Shown: positions 10,641-21,933, counted from the first letter of the stretch. The stretch: DNA of 64,000 nt from Cladocopium goreaui (GCA_947184155.2 CAMXCT020000263.1:214222-278221), one strand, 5' to 3'. Made by a program: numbers and translations. Notes: generated from the sequence alone by a model not told the origin.

Positions 10641-11738
10641 ATTTTATAAGACTTATTTGGGTTTTCTTATATATGTTGTTCTTCATCTCTGGGGATCTAT
10701 TCAAAGGGTTTCCAATCAGAGTTTGCCAAATTTTGCGGTGTCTGAAAAAATAGTGGAATGGTGCCAAAGACAATTGTGTGTTTGGTTCTTTGAATGGACA
10801 AGTATGTTTTTTTTGTGTGTTGTGGTGTATGCCACGAGATTGTCGAGTAGAAGGGTACCCTGGCCCCTTCTAAACGTAACATTATTGCAAAGCAACAATG
10901 GGGAATGTTTTTCGGTAATATGTATATATATATATATTATATATACAGGTATATTACTTTTTTATCTATATATATATATATACATACATATCGTTTTTTT
11001 CCACGTTTTTTTCATTTTATGTTATTTTGTTTATTTCAAGATATAATTGAACACATATATCAAAATGTTTTTTTTGGCTACCTCACTGCATTTTGCTTCT
11101 TCTTCGTGGCCAAGCTGCCTCTCAGCTGTGCAACTCTGCAGCTGTGCAACTCTGAATAGCATCCCTTTGAATAGTGTTCCTCTAAAGTGGAATTATTTTG
11201 ATATTATTTTGGTAGATTTGGGAAGATTTGAGTAGAAACTAAAGAAGAGTTTAGTCCTAGGTCCTAGGATATAGTTAATTATCAGCATTTTTGGATGAGA
11301 TTATATAGTCTCTCGGTGCTTAGCCATCAACTGCATCACACAGGAAGATCGGTGTGCCTTGATTTAGAGACCCAAAGGTGGCGGATCCAAAACAATGCTT
11401 AAATCGGTACGCGTCAAGTTCATGTGTTGCAATAGGGAACAAATTTATGGTGCCCAAATTCATACCCTTGGTCTTGTCGGTTCAACCCTCAATCTTTGAA
11501 CAATTTTCATCTCAGCAAACTGGAGGGATTCATTCCAATGTATCCCAAAATGAATAAACATATGATTTAAATTCTCGATTCTCATCACATGTCTGATTTC
11601 GTTGGCAATTCATATCAATTCATCCATTTTTATCAATGTTTCATAGATGTTTTCCATCAATGCCAAGCCAAACAGAACGCCCAAAAAATCGGTCTGTCTT
11701 GGTCGCCTCAAAGAGCAAAGTCATCAGAATCCTCGCAG
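10641..11738. other. Non-coding stretch
   Basis: Contains a second (TA)n block at about 10920-10990. No exon candidate with paired splice sites. Confidence 0.45.
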
Positions 11739-11814
11739 GCCTCCGTGGCGAAGGCCCGCGAGATGGCGGAGGAACTGGCAGAGCTGGTGGAAAAGCTGAG
11801 GGAACAGCAGAAAG
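11739..11814 (+). CDS. Exon candidate, coiled-coil-like
   Basis: Acceptor AATCCTCGCAG, in frame. Reads ASVAKAREMAEELAELVEKL then REQQK, an almost perfect heptad pattern. The right end is not a GT site (CAGAAAG/GAAGCA), and a truncated A element follows within 10 bp, so the donor may have been disturbed by that insertion. Confidence 0.65.
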
Positions 11815-11823
11815 GAAGCAGCT

Positions 11824-11910
11824 GGGCATATGGAACATCACCATTTTTTATGGGTAAATCAACCATTTTTGCGGCTATTTTCAATAGCTATCTTTGTTTA
11901 CCAGAGGGTA
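11824..11910. mobile_element. Family A element, left end truncated
   Basis: Begins inside the element at ATGGAACATCACCATTTTTT and ends TTGTTTACCAGAGGGTA. The left CCCTCTGGTAAAC terminus is missing. Confidence 0.8.
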
Positions 11911-11920
11911 ATGATAGATA

Positions 11921-12041
11921 CTGGTTGGTGGTGACTGGAACCATGGAATTTTATGACTTTCCCATCATATTGGGAATGGAATAATCATCCCAACTGACGA
12001 ACTCCATCATTTTTCAGAGGGGTAGGTATACCACCAACCAG
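11921..12041. mobile_element. Family B inverted-repeat element
   Basis: CTGGTTGGTGGTGACTGG ... TATACCACCAACCAG, 121 bp, ten bases downstream of the truncated A copy. Confidence 0.9.
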
Positions 12042-13501
12042 ATAGAAATGATGAGAAGATCATAGAAGAATCATAGAATAATGTCATAGACTTTCATTTC
12101 TATGGAACATATATGGAACATCATATCTGGTCTTTTTGGAATTTGGACTGTTTGGGGATGCTTCGGATGATCACAAGTGATATACCATAGGGATCCATAG
12201 GGATGATGCCAGTGATTTTTCTATCGAGAAATGGACTGTCACCACCTTCGGCAAATCCAAGTATTTCCCCTGGGGATTAAAAAACAACTGGGGGTGCTCT
12301 GAAGTGATGCGGATATGATATGATGGATATGATATACTATGATATACTGTAGTTTTTGATCATTTTTGTAGATATCATTCTCTCCAACGCAGCGGTGATT
12401 TTGTTGGAGTTTCGGTATGATGAGGGGAGGGGTGATAGAATGGTGGTATAAAATATGCATTTTTATAGTGGGATTATTGTTCTCGAAGTTTGGATGGTTG
12501 ATATATCATGGATATAATGAAAAGGTATCATTTTCGGATTTTTGGTGGAGATTGTATGATGGGGGGATTGTGGAATGAGTTTTTGGAAAACTGGGCTTAC
12601 CATTCCTGGGGAAAAATACATGATATGGGGGAATGATACAATTCAGGGGTCTTATGATTGGGATATTTTGAAGAATTTTCTCTACCGTACATGGAGATAA
12701 TTTTGTTCCCTAAAGAGTTGATGGTTATGGCTATACTTTAGTCGGGATTGATGGAGTCATAATTTAGTCGGGATTGATGGAACGTGCTATTGGATGTCTA
12801 CAGGGGTTGATGACTGTCCCATAGTCAAGTATAGGGATTGCTAAGGCCATACTCAGGACATTTTGGTCTTGGTAGTGATTCTCCTATGGGATTCAATCGT
12901 GGTTGATGGTTAGATGGATTGACTTGGATATCTTGGATAGATTTGCACGCTGGTTTCATTGTAGATGCAGTTGAATATGACATTGTGAAACCAAGATTGC
13001 CACAAAGGCCAGGGCAAAGGGGCCTGGCACGAAAAAACTTGGCATTTTGGCTGGTGGGGATGGACGTAGCAACAACCTCCCAGGAAATACTGTAGGATGC
13101 CTATTGACCAACGTTAAAACATGGTGATGAACACGATCCGGATCTGCAGCAAATATGACCAAACATGGGTTGGCCCGGGGCTTTGGGGGTTTCATTTCTT
13201 GACCAAGTCGCACCTTTGAGGCATGGAGAAGCTGGAACTTTGTCACACAGAATGGCAAGAGCTGGACAAGAGCGCCTTGCTGAACCGGTGCACCCTGGTG
13301 AACCATCATTTTAAGACCAAACTATGTGGGATTTTAGCAGAAACATTGCAATGACAATGGGAACTCCCCTATTTTAAATAGAGGTTTTACCAGTTTAGTC
13401 GGAAAATCATTTAACATGGAGGATTTTCCATTGATTTCCATTGCCACGTTTAATTACCGGAGGGTATTCATTATTCTTGGACCGCTTGAGGATTGGTTGA
13501 G
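12042..13501. other. Non-coding stretch, about 1.5 kb
   Basis: One of the longest blanks. Low-complexity GATATGATA and GGGATTGATGG repeats at 12300-12350 and 12740-12780. A 117-codon minus frame (12956-13309) lacks splice or family support. Confidence 0.45.
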
Positions 13502-13583
13502 CGCTTTGATACTCGTCTCGACAAGCAGGGGCGAGTTTGCAAAGAGCTGCAACTTGACGAACCTATAGGGATGTGCTGGGCCG
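13502..13583 (+). CDS. Exon candidate
   Basis: 82 nt. Acceptor TTGAG, donor GCCG/GTATGG. Reads RFDTRLDKQGRVCKELQLDE then PIGMCWA. Charged and helix-like in its first half. Confidence 0.55.
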
Positions 13584-13873
13584 GTATGGGCTGGTACGGG
13601 TATGTTGGCTTTGCAGTTTTTGATATGTCATGTTCGGTTTTGTTCCAAATTTATTCAACATTTGAATGGTTACAGCCTTGTCAGTGTAATTCCTCCAGGG
13701 AGTTCAAAGTTCCATCCAACCCTTGTGGTAGAAGATTAGCCACCTGTTCCAGTTGTGATTGTTTTCGCACCAAGTTGACCATATTAGACCTACCACCTCT
13801 ATCACCATGTTGTTACATTGTCACTGTACCAGTTTGTTTTGTTTTCTCCAATCTTCATGTTCATCTTCCTCAG

Positions 13874-13979
13874 AGAATCTGTTCAGACCCAGATTTGGTT
13901 CCCTTTTGCCAAAGAGCGATCCCAAGGAATGAAAAGCAGTTGGAGCTGCAGAAGCTCCTTCAACAGGCCAAAAGTAGTG
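13874..13979 (+). CDS. Exon candidate, coiled-coil-like
   Basis: 106 nt. Acceptor CTTCCTCAG, donor AGTG/GTGACT. Reads RICSDPDLVPFCQRAIPRNE then KQLELQKLLQQAKSS. The pyrimidine tract before the acceptor is good. Confidence 0.6.
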
Positions 13980-14750
13980 GTGACTTGACCATACCAAACA
14001 TGACTCGATGTGATGCGATGTTCGCATCATTTTTTGGGGCTAAACCTGGCTTCAATTGGGGATTGACGTCGATGAACTTGGAAAAAAACGCTGACGATTT
14101 GTTGGATGTGAGAACTTGGACGGGGATTGGTAGAAAACCATGATCAAATCAAGAGAAAATGGGAGCGCTCGCGGAGATTTGGCGAATCTTCCGGTAGTCA
14201 AACAGCATAGAATCTGTGATTGAATCAACCAAGATTGGAGCCTTGACTGGCGCAGCACGACCGTGTTTATGCGTTCCAAAAAAACATGGTGATCATTTAC
14301 ATTTTGAGGTCGGCAATATTCATCAATATTCTAGGATTCTGATCTCAAACTTGGTCGATTGTCGATTAAAATGTATTGACATCTATGAAGATGATTGAAC
14401 ATGCATGAACGCATAGGTAATGGAACGTGGCTAATTTGTAGGAAGTTGTTTACCTGTAAAAAAAATGATGTTCCATTTAGCCATCTTAAATTCCCTAGGG
14501 GTATACATATTCATATAATTACTCTACCAGCCATTGGTTCTAATATTTCCATCTACCAGTTTTATGTTATGCGGGTTTATCATCCCTATGTCTGGACATA
14601 GCGATATGGCTAGATCCCTGTTCATGTAGAATGTGGCAAACCCAATAACAGACCATTCCTAAAATCACCAGAAATGGATGGGAACTATCATTCCCAAATG
14701 ATAGGTTTATGGCATTGGGTCTACCATATTAGTGCTTATTCAGAGCATGT
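13980..14750. other. Non-coding stretch
   Basis: No paired splice signals around protein-like frames; nothing assigned. Confidence 0.4.
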
Positions 14751-14850
14751 GGGGGTTTCCTAAAATAGGGGTACCCCAAATCATCGATTTTAATAGGATT
14801 TTCCCTTATAAACCATCCATTTTTGGAACCACCATTTTCAGGAAACCCCC
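14751..14850. mobile_element. Family E inverted-repeat element
   Basis: GGGGGTTTCCTAAAATAGGG ... CAGGAAACCCCC, 100 bp, with GGGGTACCCC near the left end. Confidence 0.8.
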
Positions 14851-14892
14851 ATGTGACTTTGCTGATCTCTCAACCTTCGACCACATTTCGAG

Positions 14893-14937
14893 GTGACAGA
14901 GCGTGCCTTTGCTGCGTTGGAACACACAATTTCTCAG
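14893..14937 (+). CDS. Exon candidate
   Basis: 45 nt, in frame at both ends. Acceptor TTTCGAG, donor TCTCAG/GTGCAC. Reads VTERAFAALEHTISQ, helical. Confidence 0.5.
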
Positions 14938-15099
14938 GTGCACCAGGCAAGAGGTCTACGTTATAAGTAGATCATTTCACGTTACGTGGAACTGCTTTGT
15001 CAGGCTTGATATTTGACTAGCAAACTATCATGGATCGAATCCGACGATGAACCATCAACACCAGTGACCACAAGCACCACGTCTGGACAACCTCTGAAG

Positions 15100-15193
15100 G
15101 GCCCCCCCTTTGGACTTGCCTCCGAAACGCAAAGCTCATCCTAAGGAATGCCACCACGCCTCTCGGACCTTTGAAATTGCCGCAGCTTTGTGG
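15100..15193 (+). CDS. Exon candidate, frame ambiguous
   Basis: 94 nt between CTGAAG and GTCAAC. Two frames read like protein: PLWTCLRNAKLILRNATTPL and LPPKRKAHPKECHHASRTFE. Higher GC than its flanks. The reading cannot be decided from sequence alone. Confidence 0.4.
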
Positions 15194-15480
15194 GTCAACC
15201 TGGGATTTTCTTTTTTTTTTTAATTGACATTGACTATATAGGTCACTAGAATTCACTAGACATCAGCAAAAGCAGCAACAAGTAGCAACACATAGCAACA
15301 CATAGCAACAACTAGATGACAGATATGACAGGATGGAACTTATCACTTTCCATGACTTGATCCAATCCCCTTTTGGCCGAGGAACCACCTCTCCTTATCC
15401 TTGGAGGCCTTAAAAGAGGGCCTTGAGACCAGTTCCAGAGGTGCCTGGTGCCTGGAGATCCCCCAGGTATGGCTATTTGG

Positions 15481-15592
15481 AGCTTTCCTGAAATAGGGCT
15501 AGCCCTAGTTCTCATCCATTTATAGATGGGATTTTCACTGTAAACCAGCTATTGCGAGCTTGGGTAGCCCCATGACTATGGGAAAGCCCTAG
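15481..15592. mobile_element. Family E inverted-repeat element, diverged
   Basis: AGCTTTCCTGAAATAGGGCT ... GGGAAAGCCCT, with CTCATCCATTTATAGATGGG at the centre. GGGCTAGCCC replaces the GGGGTACCCC of other copies. Confidence 0.65.
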
Positions 15593-15796
15593 TGACAGGG
15601 AACATGATGATCAACCAGTGGATAGATGAATCTAAGGGCAGGTTCCCCAACATTTTCGGACCAAACCATTTTGTTTTGGGCTCAAAAAAATATTGACCCA
15701 TCCAAATATAGTGGTTTTGTATGGTTTTGTAATAATACTTGATACAATTGTTAGAACATGATAGATACTTCTATTTGATGATACTATTTATTGATA

Positions 15797-15900
15797 TAAT
15801 GTGGTTAAAGCAATAATACACCATCCCCAAATCACCACTTTTATAGGTGGTATGGTTACCATTCCCAAATTGGTGGTTTATGACATTATTTTACCCACAT
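15797..15900. mobile_element. Family G inverted-repeat element
   Basis: ATGTGGTTAAAGCAATAA ... ATTATTTTACCCACAT, with ACCATCCCCAAATCACCA and its near complement inside. Confidence 0.6.
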
Positions 15901-16088
15901 GATGGTAGCTATATCGATTGTTAATGATTGTATATGGTAGATTGATATGGTTAATCAGTTAATATAGTATTATTAATGGCCTATTAATGTCGGTAAAATA
16001 ATAACAAACCACATTATTTGATACAATTGTTTGAACATTTGCCAGATACTCATATTTCATACTATTCATTGAGTAGATGATACTGATG

Positions 16089-16192
16089 ACCTCTGGTAAA
16101 CTAACATGACTATGGAAAATCACCATTTTTTACGGCTAAATCAACTATTTGTGTGGCCAATTTCAATAGCTATGTTTGTTTACCAGAGGGTA
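16089..16192. mobile_element. Family A inverted-repeat element
   Basis: ACCTCTGGTAAACTAACATG ... GTTTGTTTACCAGAGGGTA, 104 bp. Confidence 0.9.
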
Positions 16193-16247
16193 ATGATAGA
16201 TACGTTGGTAAAAGATCAAGCCGCAACGATGTTTCAACATGACCCAG

Positions 16248-16310
16248 GCCATCAAGCCGCAGCGCACGAGCTGCGCGAGGAACTTGAAGGACTCAAGGAG
16301 CGGATGGCTG
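16248..16310 (+). CDS. Exon candidate, coiled-coil-like
   Basis: 63 nt. Acceptor TGACCCAG, donor GCTG/GTGGAG. Reads HQAAAHELREELEGLKERMA. The A element ends 55 bp upstream, inside the same intron. Confidence 0.65.
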
Positions 16311-16386
16311 GTGGAGCGGTTTTAAGCTGCCGGTGTCATCAAAGGTGGCTGCGAAATCCACCAAAAATGTGAGTTTTAGAATGTTT

Positions 16387-16497
16387 TACCATCTGGTTAT
16401 GACTAACATAGCCATGGAAAATCACCATGCTATTAATAGGTAAACCATCTATTTCTATGGGCCATTTCCCATGGCTAGGTTAAATAACCAGAGGGTA
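16387..16497. mobile_element. Family A inverted-repeat element
   Basis: TACCATCTGGTTATGACTAA ... GGTTAAATAACCAGAGGGTA, 111 bp. It starts 76 bp after the preceding exon's donor. Confidence 0.85.
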
Positions 16498-16683
16498 AAT
16501 GGGAAACAATCTTGAACTAACGGACTTGTCGATGGTTATGTTTGATTTTTCAGAGGCTAAAGCATCAAACATGGGGAATTCAGAAAGAAACGTTGGATAT
16601 ACTGTAGTATAATCAATATCAATCAATATATATATATAATTTGTAAATTTGGTACTTGTTTCCAGAGAAACATGATTGTCAAT

Positions 16684-16786
16684 GGATTGGTTTAAGGGAA
16701 ATTTTACTGGTTTAAGCCCCCATGATCTTCATGGGAAATCTATTGTTTCCTGGAGATTTTCCCTTAAACCAATCCGTTGAGATTGA
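16684..16786. mobile_element. Family F inverted-repeat element
   Basis: GGATTGGTTTAAGGGAAATT ... TTTTCCCTTAAACCAATCCG, about 103 bp, with CCCCATGATCTTCATGGG at its centre. The second copy is at 54996. Confidence 0.8.
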
Positions 16787-17138
16787 TACTTTCCAACTTG
16801 TGTTATGATCAAAGTTGGTCTTGGCATATTCTTCAACTGAAGATGCCACAGCCTGGTCCATGATGGCTATTGATGGCTAAATAATGTTAGTAATGCAATA
16901 TGTTCCATCCCCAATTCGACCATACATGCAGTAAATTGGTGGTATCAACTTGGTGGTATCAACCATCAACATATGTAACATATAGGTGGTTTATGATTTC
17001 TTGACTAATAGCACTAAAAGCGATTTGTTTTTTTGTGCGCACATTGGTACCCCATCAAAAAAAGTCGTTGCCAGGAAGAATTACTGCAACGAAGCAAAGC
17101 CTGGGCAGACACCAACAGAGAGGCATGGTCCTTAGTCC

Positions 17139-18206
17139 TTGGATTCGTATTTGCCACTTGTGATTGGCCCGCGGGGGAAGCTGAGAAAGAGACTTTTGAC
17201 TTTTGACGTGTTTTTGGAGGATAAAAATGGACGCAACATTGGACAGGTTCGGACAAGAAGAAAACCTGGCATAGTGAAGCAGTATCACTCAGTCGCCTGT
17301 GCCCGCGATGCTAATGTCTCAAGTTCCGCACCCGAAAATTACGGCAGGACGGTGAAACACATGGTGGAGTGGCTCGAATTTTCTCTGTTGCATGGGGTCG
17401 ACCACTTTTTTGTCTACACCTTCAAGGGAACCGAGGATGCTGTCAAGGAAGTCCTAATACCTGAAAGCTGGTCTGGCCACAAAGATCCACTTTGATGTGC
17501 CGCAGTATCCACGAGATAAAACCCTGCATATGTGCGGTCGGCATTTCGACTAGGTGATTCGGGATTACCTGTATCGGGCCAAGAGCCACGCCACATGGGT
17601 CATCCCATCCTTTGACTTCGACGAGTATTTCCACCTGAACAGTGGCAACATCTTTCCAGACGGCAAGATTCCACAAGACTATCTGAGGACAGGTTGGGAT
17701 GCCATCACACGATCTCAAAACAAAACTCCAGAGGAAGTTCGGAGCATTTCTTTCAAACGATTTCACTTCGCTCGTGCTTCAATGGCAGTTTGGAGATTGC
17801 TTCACCGTGGCGTGAGGCGCATCTCCAGGAGCGCTTGGGGCAACCGGACACCGTGGAGGCCTCGCCGAAGTACGTCTACAACGTCCACGTGGCGAACGAC
17901 GCCTGGTGGCATTGGCTCAAGGACTTCGACCCCAAAACGAAGCGTTCCTCGGTAATCCCAATGACTCCGGACATGATGGCCACCGTGGTGTCCTCTGTGC
18001 CGACAGAACACATTTCGCTCAACGAAAGCATCGGCTACGTCCATCACTATCGCATTCCCCACGGAGATCCACAGGCCAAGACCTACGACGACCACTTGGT
18101 CTCCGACAACGACAAGTTGACAGAAGCCATTGAACGACGATTTGGTCAGAAACTTCCAGCTTTACTCAAGCGATTCAGTGAGGCAATCCCACAACCGGCA
18201 CAGTAG
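17139..18206 (+). pseudogene. Glycosyltransferase family 92 (DUF23-like) copy, frameshifted
   Basis: Resembles GT92 enzymes, which transfer sugars onto glycans using a metal-binding acidic motif. Three blocks in two frames: 17139 to about 17465 (KHMVEWLEFSLLHGVDHFFV, the usual GT92 opening), about 17465-17780 (SFDFDEYFHL at 17608-17637, the acidic motif) and about 17780-18206 (NDAWWHWLKDFD, later HISLNESIGYVHHYRIP). The frame changes near 17465 and 17780, and a TAG interrupts the middle block at 17551-17553. No intron is visible across 1.07 kb, unlike all neighbours, so a retroposed, decaying copy is likely. If the TAG were part of an acceptor (ACTAG/GTGATT), a tiny intron could explain it, but the spanned residues look conserved. 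The true start is not evident; upstream of 17139 the frame lacks a clear ATG. Confidence 0.7.
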
Positions 18207-19024
18207 GTGTTGAGCGCACTGGAACCTTTAAAAAAAAAGTGCCTAAGGCATGCCACTTAGTAATTGGTGAATGAGTCCAGCGACATCCAGCAACGGTCTT
18301 TTTCCAGTGAAACAAGGTGCAGCTAGCTAGGTTTATGTCTCACTTGCCAGATGGGATGCACATCAAAGTAGACCACATCTTGGTACATCTTGGGTCCCCA
18401 TGTGTGAGATATCCCACTCCACCAAGCAAGACAGGTACATGATGAGGATGGACTACTGAATGTTATCAGGAGCTCGCAACATAACTGTGCGCCTGTGTCC
18501 AAGCAGTGCGCTTTTTGAAAAGGGACAACCATCTTCCAGTAGATGGCCGCCATGCTGGTCAGCATTTCTCCATACTTCTCCGATATGGCCCAACTTGGAG
18601 TAAATATGCCATGGGAGGATATGGGATTGGTGTTATTTCGTTAACTCTGCAGTTGGAGGAAACCATCAATGTCCATCTCCACAACTCACTGGAGAGAAAC
18701 TGACCGATGGGTCAACTCCCTGGTATCAGTTCACATCAAAATGCACGGATATTCATGCCCCAAATATGGTATCATGGGTTTTCAATGGTTTTGACCTATC
18801 CTCACATCAACTTGCACTGATTTGCAATACCTGACCATGCACCCGTGCAGTGTGTATTCCCAAACACATTGGAAACCTCACCATTTATGATAAAGAATGG
18901 TTTCCTATCGCTTTTCCCTTGAATTTTCCACAGTGATTTACGCAGCCTGGGATCTCATGAAGATTGCTCCCTGGAAGTCTGGAAGTCTGCGGCTTTCGCT
19001 GTTGGCTTTCGCTCCAGCCATCAG
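18207..19024. other. Non-coding stretch
   Basis: Sequence after the GT92 copy. No poly(A) tract and no spliced-leader-like sequence were recognised. Confidence 0.4.
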
Positions 19025-19132
19025 GTGCATCATTTGCAAACCTGGGCGGAAGAATTGAGACAGTTGCAGCAGCTCACTGAGAAGCAGGTGCGGCAGCTAG
19101 GGGATGTGGCTTTTGTGGACTGCCATCGTCAG
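19025..19132 (+). CDS. Exon candidate, coiled-coil-like
   Basis: 108 nt (36 codons), in frame at both ends. Acceptor AGCCATCAG, donor CGTCAG/GTTAGT. Reads VHHLQTWAEELRQLQQLTEK then QVRQLGDVAFVDCHRQ. Gln/Leu-rich helix with a strong donor. Confidence 0.7.
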
Positions 19133-19427
19133 GTTAGTTGGATGAGTAACTAACCCGGTATTTGGGGGATGGTCATACCACCATTAACTCATGGCGAATT
19201 GTAGTTTGGCCATAGGATGTCCATATTTATAATTATTTATACGATGTTTTGATCATCGCACATGTGGGAGGTAATTCACATGTCGTTTCTTAGGTTTTAC
19301 ATCTCCAAGTGGACAGGGAAAGGGGTTTCACACCTCGAAAGTAGCCGCTGGGTTGATCGCATCTTGGGCCACCATCGACCGGCAAGCTCCAATAGTTTTC
19401 TGAGAGTCTTGGCGGATGCACTTACTA

Positions 19428-19529
19428 TCCCATGACGGATCCATGGTGCTGGTATATATGCTAACATAAAGGGGGTATATTGATGGGATCCATGTTACCA
19501 TATATAGCAGCACCATGGATCCTATGGGT
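19428..19529. mobile_element. Family C inverted-repeat element
   Basis: CCCATGACGGATCCATGG on the left and CATGGATCCTATGGG on the right, about 102 bp, with ATATATGCTAACATAAAGGG inside. Confidence 0.85.
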
Positions 19530-19754
19530 ATATTTTATACATGGCTATGGATCAATACCTATATACATACCATTTTTAGGGGGATGAACATCCATGAATC
19601 CCAGCTATTTTGATGTGAACAGAAGGGGTACAAGGTTTTGACCCATCCCCACATCACTTGAATCCAAGATTCGTGAAATCTCAAAAGTATGATTTCAAGA
19701 GGTGTTAAAAAAACAAAAAAAAACCTTCCAGCATTCTGTAGTTTCCATTTCCAG

Positions 19755-19844
19755 GGGCCGAATCCATGGTCGATCCAGCATTTTTCGCTCATCGGCCCCA
19801 GGACGTGGCCCAAGCTGAGCTGCAGGCCGTCCGCGATACCGATG
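19755..19844 (+). CDS. Exon candidate with GC donor
   Basis: Acceptor CATTTCCAG, or a later CGGCCCCAG giving a 43-nt exon from 19802. Donor GATG/GCAAGT is a GC splice site with full consensus. The right half reads DVAQAELQAVRDTD, helical; the left half reads ESMVDPAFFAHRPQ. Confidence 0.55.
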
Positions 19845-20294
19845 GCAAGTGTATGGCTCCAGATCATTTCCAGATCCATAGAAATGCAATCATTTGAGGA
19901 TTTCATCAGAAGGATGGTGATTATACTAGAATATTTCTAATAATCATATGATCTGTATTGATATGTATTTGTTATGTAGTTTATTACAGCCGGCGTATCT
20001 TGGATTTGCTGAAGCTGATCTGTTTCTTAGGTCGATTCCGCATGTGGAATCGACTGACTTCCATGAACAGATTCATTAGCACGAGCTAGCAGTTTGTAGC
20101 TTAAATTTCAATTTTTCTAGCTTCAATAATCCACAGTTTTCTCATTTTTTCTTGGTTGAATCATGTTGAATCCGAATCTTTGGATGCTGCATATGCTACA
20201 TCCCAAGTTTCGTAAGTTAAATCCCTTTGTTCCTATTAACTGCTTACATACACCCATGTTTTATAGCTCAACTCCCAATTTTTGTAGGGTACTG

Positions 20295-20350
20295 TACCCT
20301 CCAGTAAACTAACATAAATGTGGAAGATTGTGGAAGATCCACCATAGAAA
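20295..20350. mobile_element. Family A element, right end missing
   Basis: TACCCTCCAGTAAACTAACA followed by about 35 bp of family A interior, then unrelated sequence. Confidence 0.6.
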
Positions 20351-20519
20351 TATATCATGTTCCAAACAGGAAACCATAGTTTGCTTTTTCCATATCTAAC
20401 CCACAATTATTGACTATCCAATAACCAATCACTGATAGTTTATCAATATTGATCAATGTATCAGTGATGGCTTCATCCAACAATAGTCCCATCCATATAT
20501 CCAAAAACATATTGATACC

Positions 20520-20735
20520 AATTGATTTTTCATGGTTCATCCAACAATAGAATACAATAATCCCTATTAATATCTATTAATTATTCATCCAACAATAGAA
20601 TACAATAGAATACAATAATCCATTAATTATTAATAGAATATAATAATCCCTATTACAATAGAATACAATAATCCCTATTAATATCTATTAATTGTTCATC
20701 CAACAATAGAATACAATAATCCCTATTAATTATTA
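20520..20735. repeat. Imperfect tandem repeat, ATCCAACAATAGAATACAAT unit
   Basis: ATCCAACAATAGAATACAAT and AATCCCTATTAATATC blocks recur about four times with variable spacing. Confidence 0.75.
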
Positions 20736-20846
20736 ATTACCAGTGTAACATTAAGAATCTTTTTAACATAATCAGTGTAACATTGATAATCCTATTATTA
20801 TTACCATAATCCCCCCATTTTTTTCACAAAATCACCACATGTCCAG

Positions 20847-20938
20847 CGCTCCAAAAACCGCGCGGGGAGGCCCAGCAGCAGCGCTTAGCGCAGCTGGAGC
20901 AGCGACTCTCCGACATCCTGCTGCGACCGGACCACGAG
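20847..20938 (+). CDS. Exon candidate, coiled-coil-like
   Basis: Acceptor CATGTCCAG. Reads LQKPRGEAQQQRLAQLEQRL then SDILLRPDHE. Very GC-rich against an AT-rich background. The donor is uncertain: GAG/GCGAGG here, or a GTATGG at about 20998. A second open frame (Ala/Gly-rich) is less likely. Confidence 0.6.
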
Positions 20939-21245
20939 GCGAGGGACCGGACCCCGGCCGGTTGTGGGACGTTGAAGATGGGAAATGGAGGGCATGCTGT
21001 ATGGTTTTGGGATGTTTTGGGCAGCCTTGGTTGTACCACACTATTCATATTAAGCCCCTTAGATAAAAATAGTATAATCCATCTATGTTTAAGTCAACTC
21101 ATTTACATTGATGCATAACCAATTCATCGCATTATATACATAGCAACCCCCAAATAGATAGAACAGTGTTTCCAGGATGGTATAGATGATATTATCCCTC
21201 TAGTTTCCAGGTTTGCAACTTTTCTATCTTGTTGGTGGCTACTAA

Positions 21246-21335
21246 TATATATATATGTTTGTTATGTGTGTATGTATATATATATATATACATATATATC
21301 ATATATATATATACTAGTATATATATATATATATT
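21246..21335. repeat. AT microsatellite
   Basis: Three adjoining (TA)n blocks separated by short CATATATC and CTAGTA breaks. Confidence 0.9.
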
Positions 21336-21400
21336 ACAGTTAATCGACAAGTCCAAGTTGGGGACGGGGATTCGAGATATCTCTCGGCGCAGCCTGCCAG

Positions 21401-21481
21401 GGCTCGGCACTTCGAGACGAGCTGGAGCTGGTGCAGAAGCAGCTGCAACAATTCTCGGCTGAGGCCAATGGCCTTGAGCTG
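21401..21481 (+). CDS. Exon candidate, coiled-coil-like
   Basis: 81 nt (27 codons), in frame at both ends. Acceptor CCTGCCAG, donor GAGCTG/GTAGAT. Reads GSALRDELELVQKQLQQFSA then EANGLEL. The donor lies 7 bp before the CCTCTGG end of an A element. Confidence 0.7.
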
Positions 21482-21488
21482 GTAGATA

Positions 21489-21633
21489 GCCTCTGGTGAA
21501 CGTTTACATAGCTATGGAAAATCACCATTTTTCATAGGTAAACCATTAATTGGGAAATAACCATGCTATTAATGGGGAAAATCCACTACTTCTATGGCCA
21601 TTTTCAATAGCTATGTTAAATTACCGGAGGGTA
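21489..21633. mobile_element. Family A inverted-repeat element, long variant
   Basis: AGCCTCTGGTGAACGTTTAC ... GTTAAATTACCGGAGGGTA, 145 bp. It begins within the first ten bases of an intron. Confidence 0.85.
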
Positions 21634-21810
21634 GCTAGGGTTGACCCAGCTGGTGTATATCTATTAATGTTGATAATCAACCAGCCGCAATTTTATTATC
21701 AATGGATGCTATAAACCATTCCCAAATATCGATTGTTAATGATTGTGTATGGTTGATATGGTTAATCAGTGAATAGATATTAATCAGATATGATTAATGG
21801 CCTATTAATG

Positions 21811-21933
21811 TTGATAAAACAATCACAAACATCACAAACCACTGTCAGTTTTACTATAAATGGGTGATATAAACCATTCCCAAACGGGTGGTTTATGATT
21901 GTTTTACCCACATTGTGGTAGATATATCGATTG
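21811..21933. mobile_element. Family G inverted-repeat element
   Basis: GATAAAACAATCACAAACCA ... GGTTTATGATTGTTTTACCC. The flanking CGATTGTTAATGATTG segments recur at about 15915, 21730 and 21930. Confidence 0.6.

Noticed and set aside
10493-11159. Tyr/Ile-rich open frames
   Set aside because: They arise from (TA)n microsatellites, as do similar frames near 21230, 41047 and 24400.
16900-17139. Relic spliced-leader sequence upstream of the GT92 copy
   Set aside because: I looked for a TTTGGCTCAAG-like tract marking mRNA retroposition and found none; the only TTGGCTCAAG match lies inside the GT92 coding sequence.
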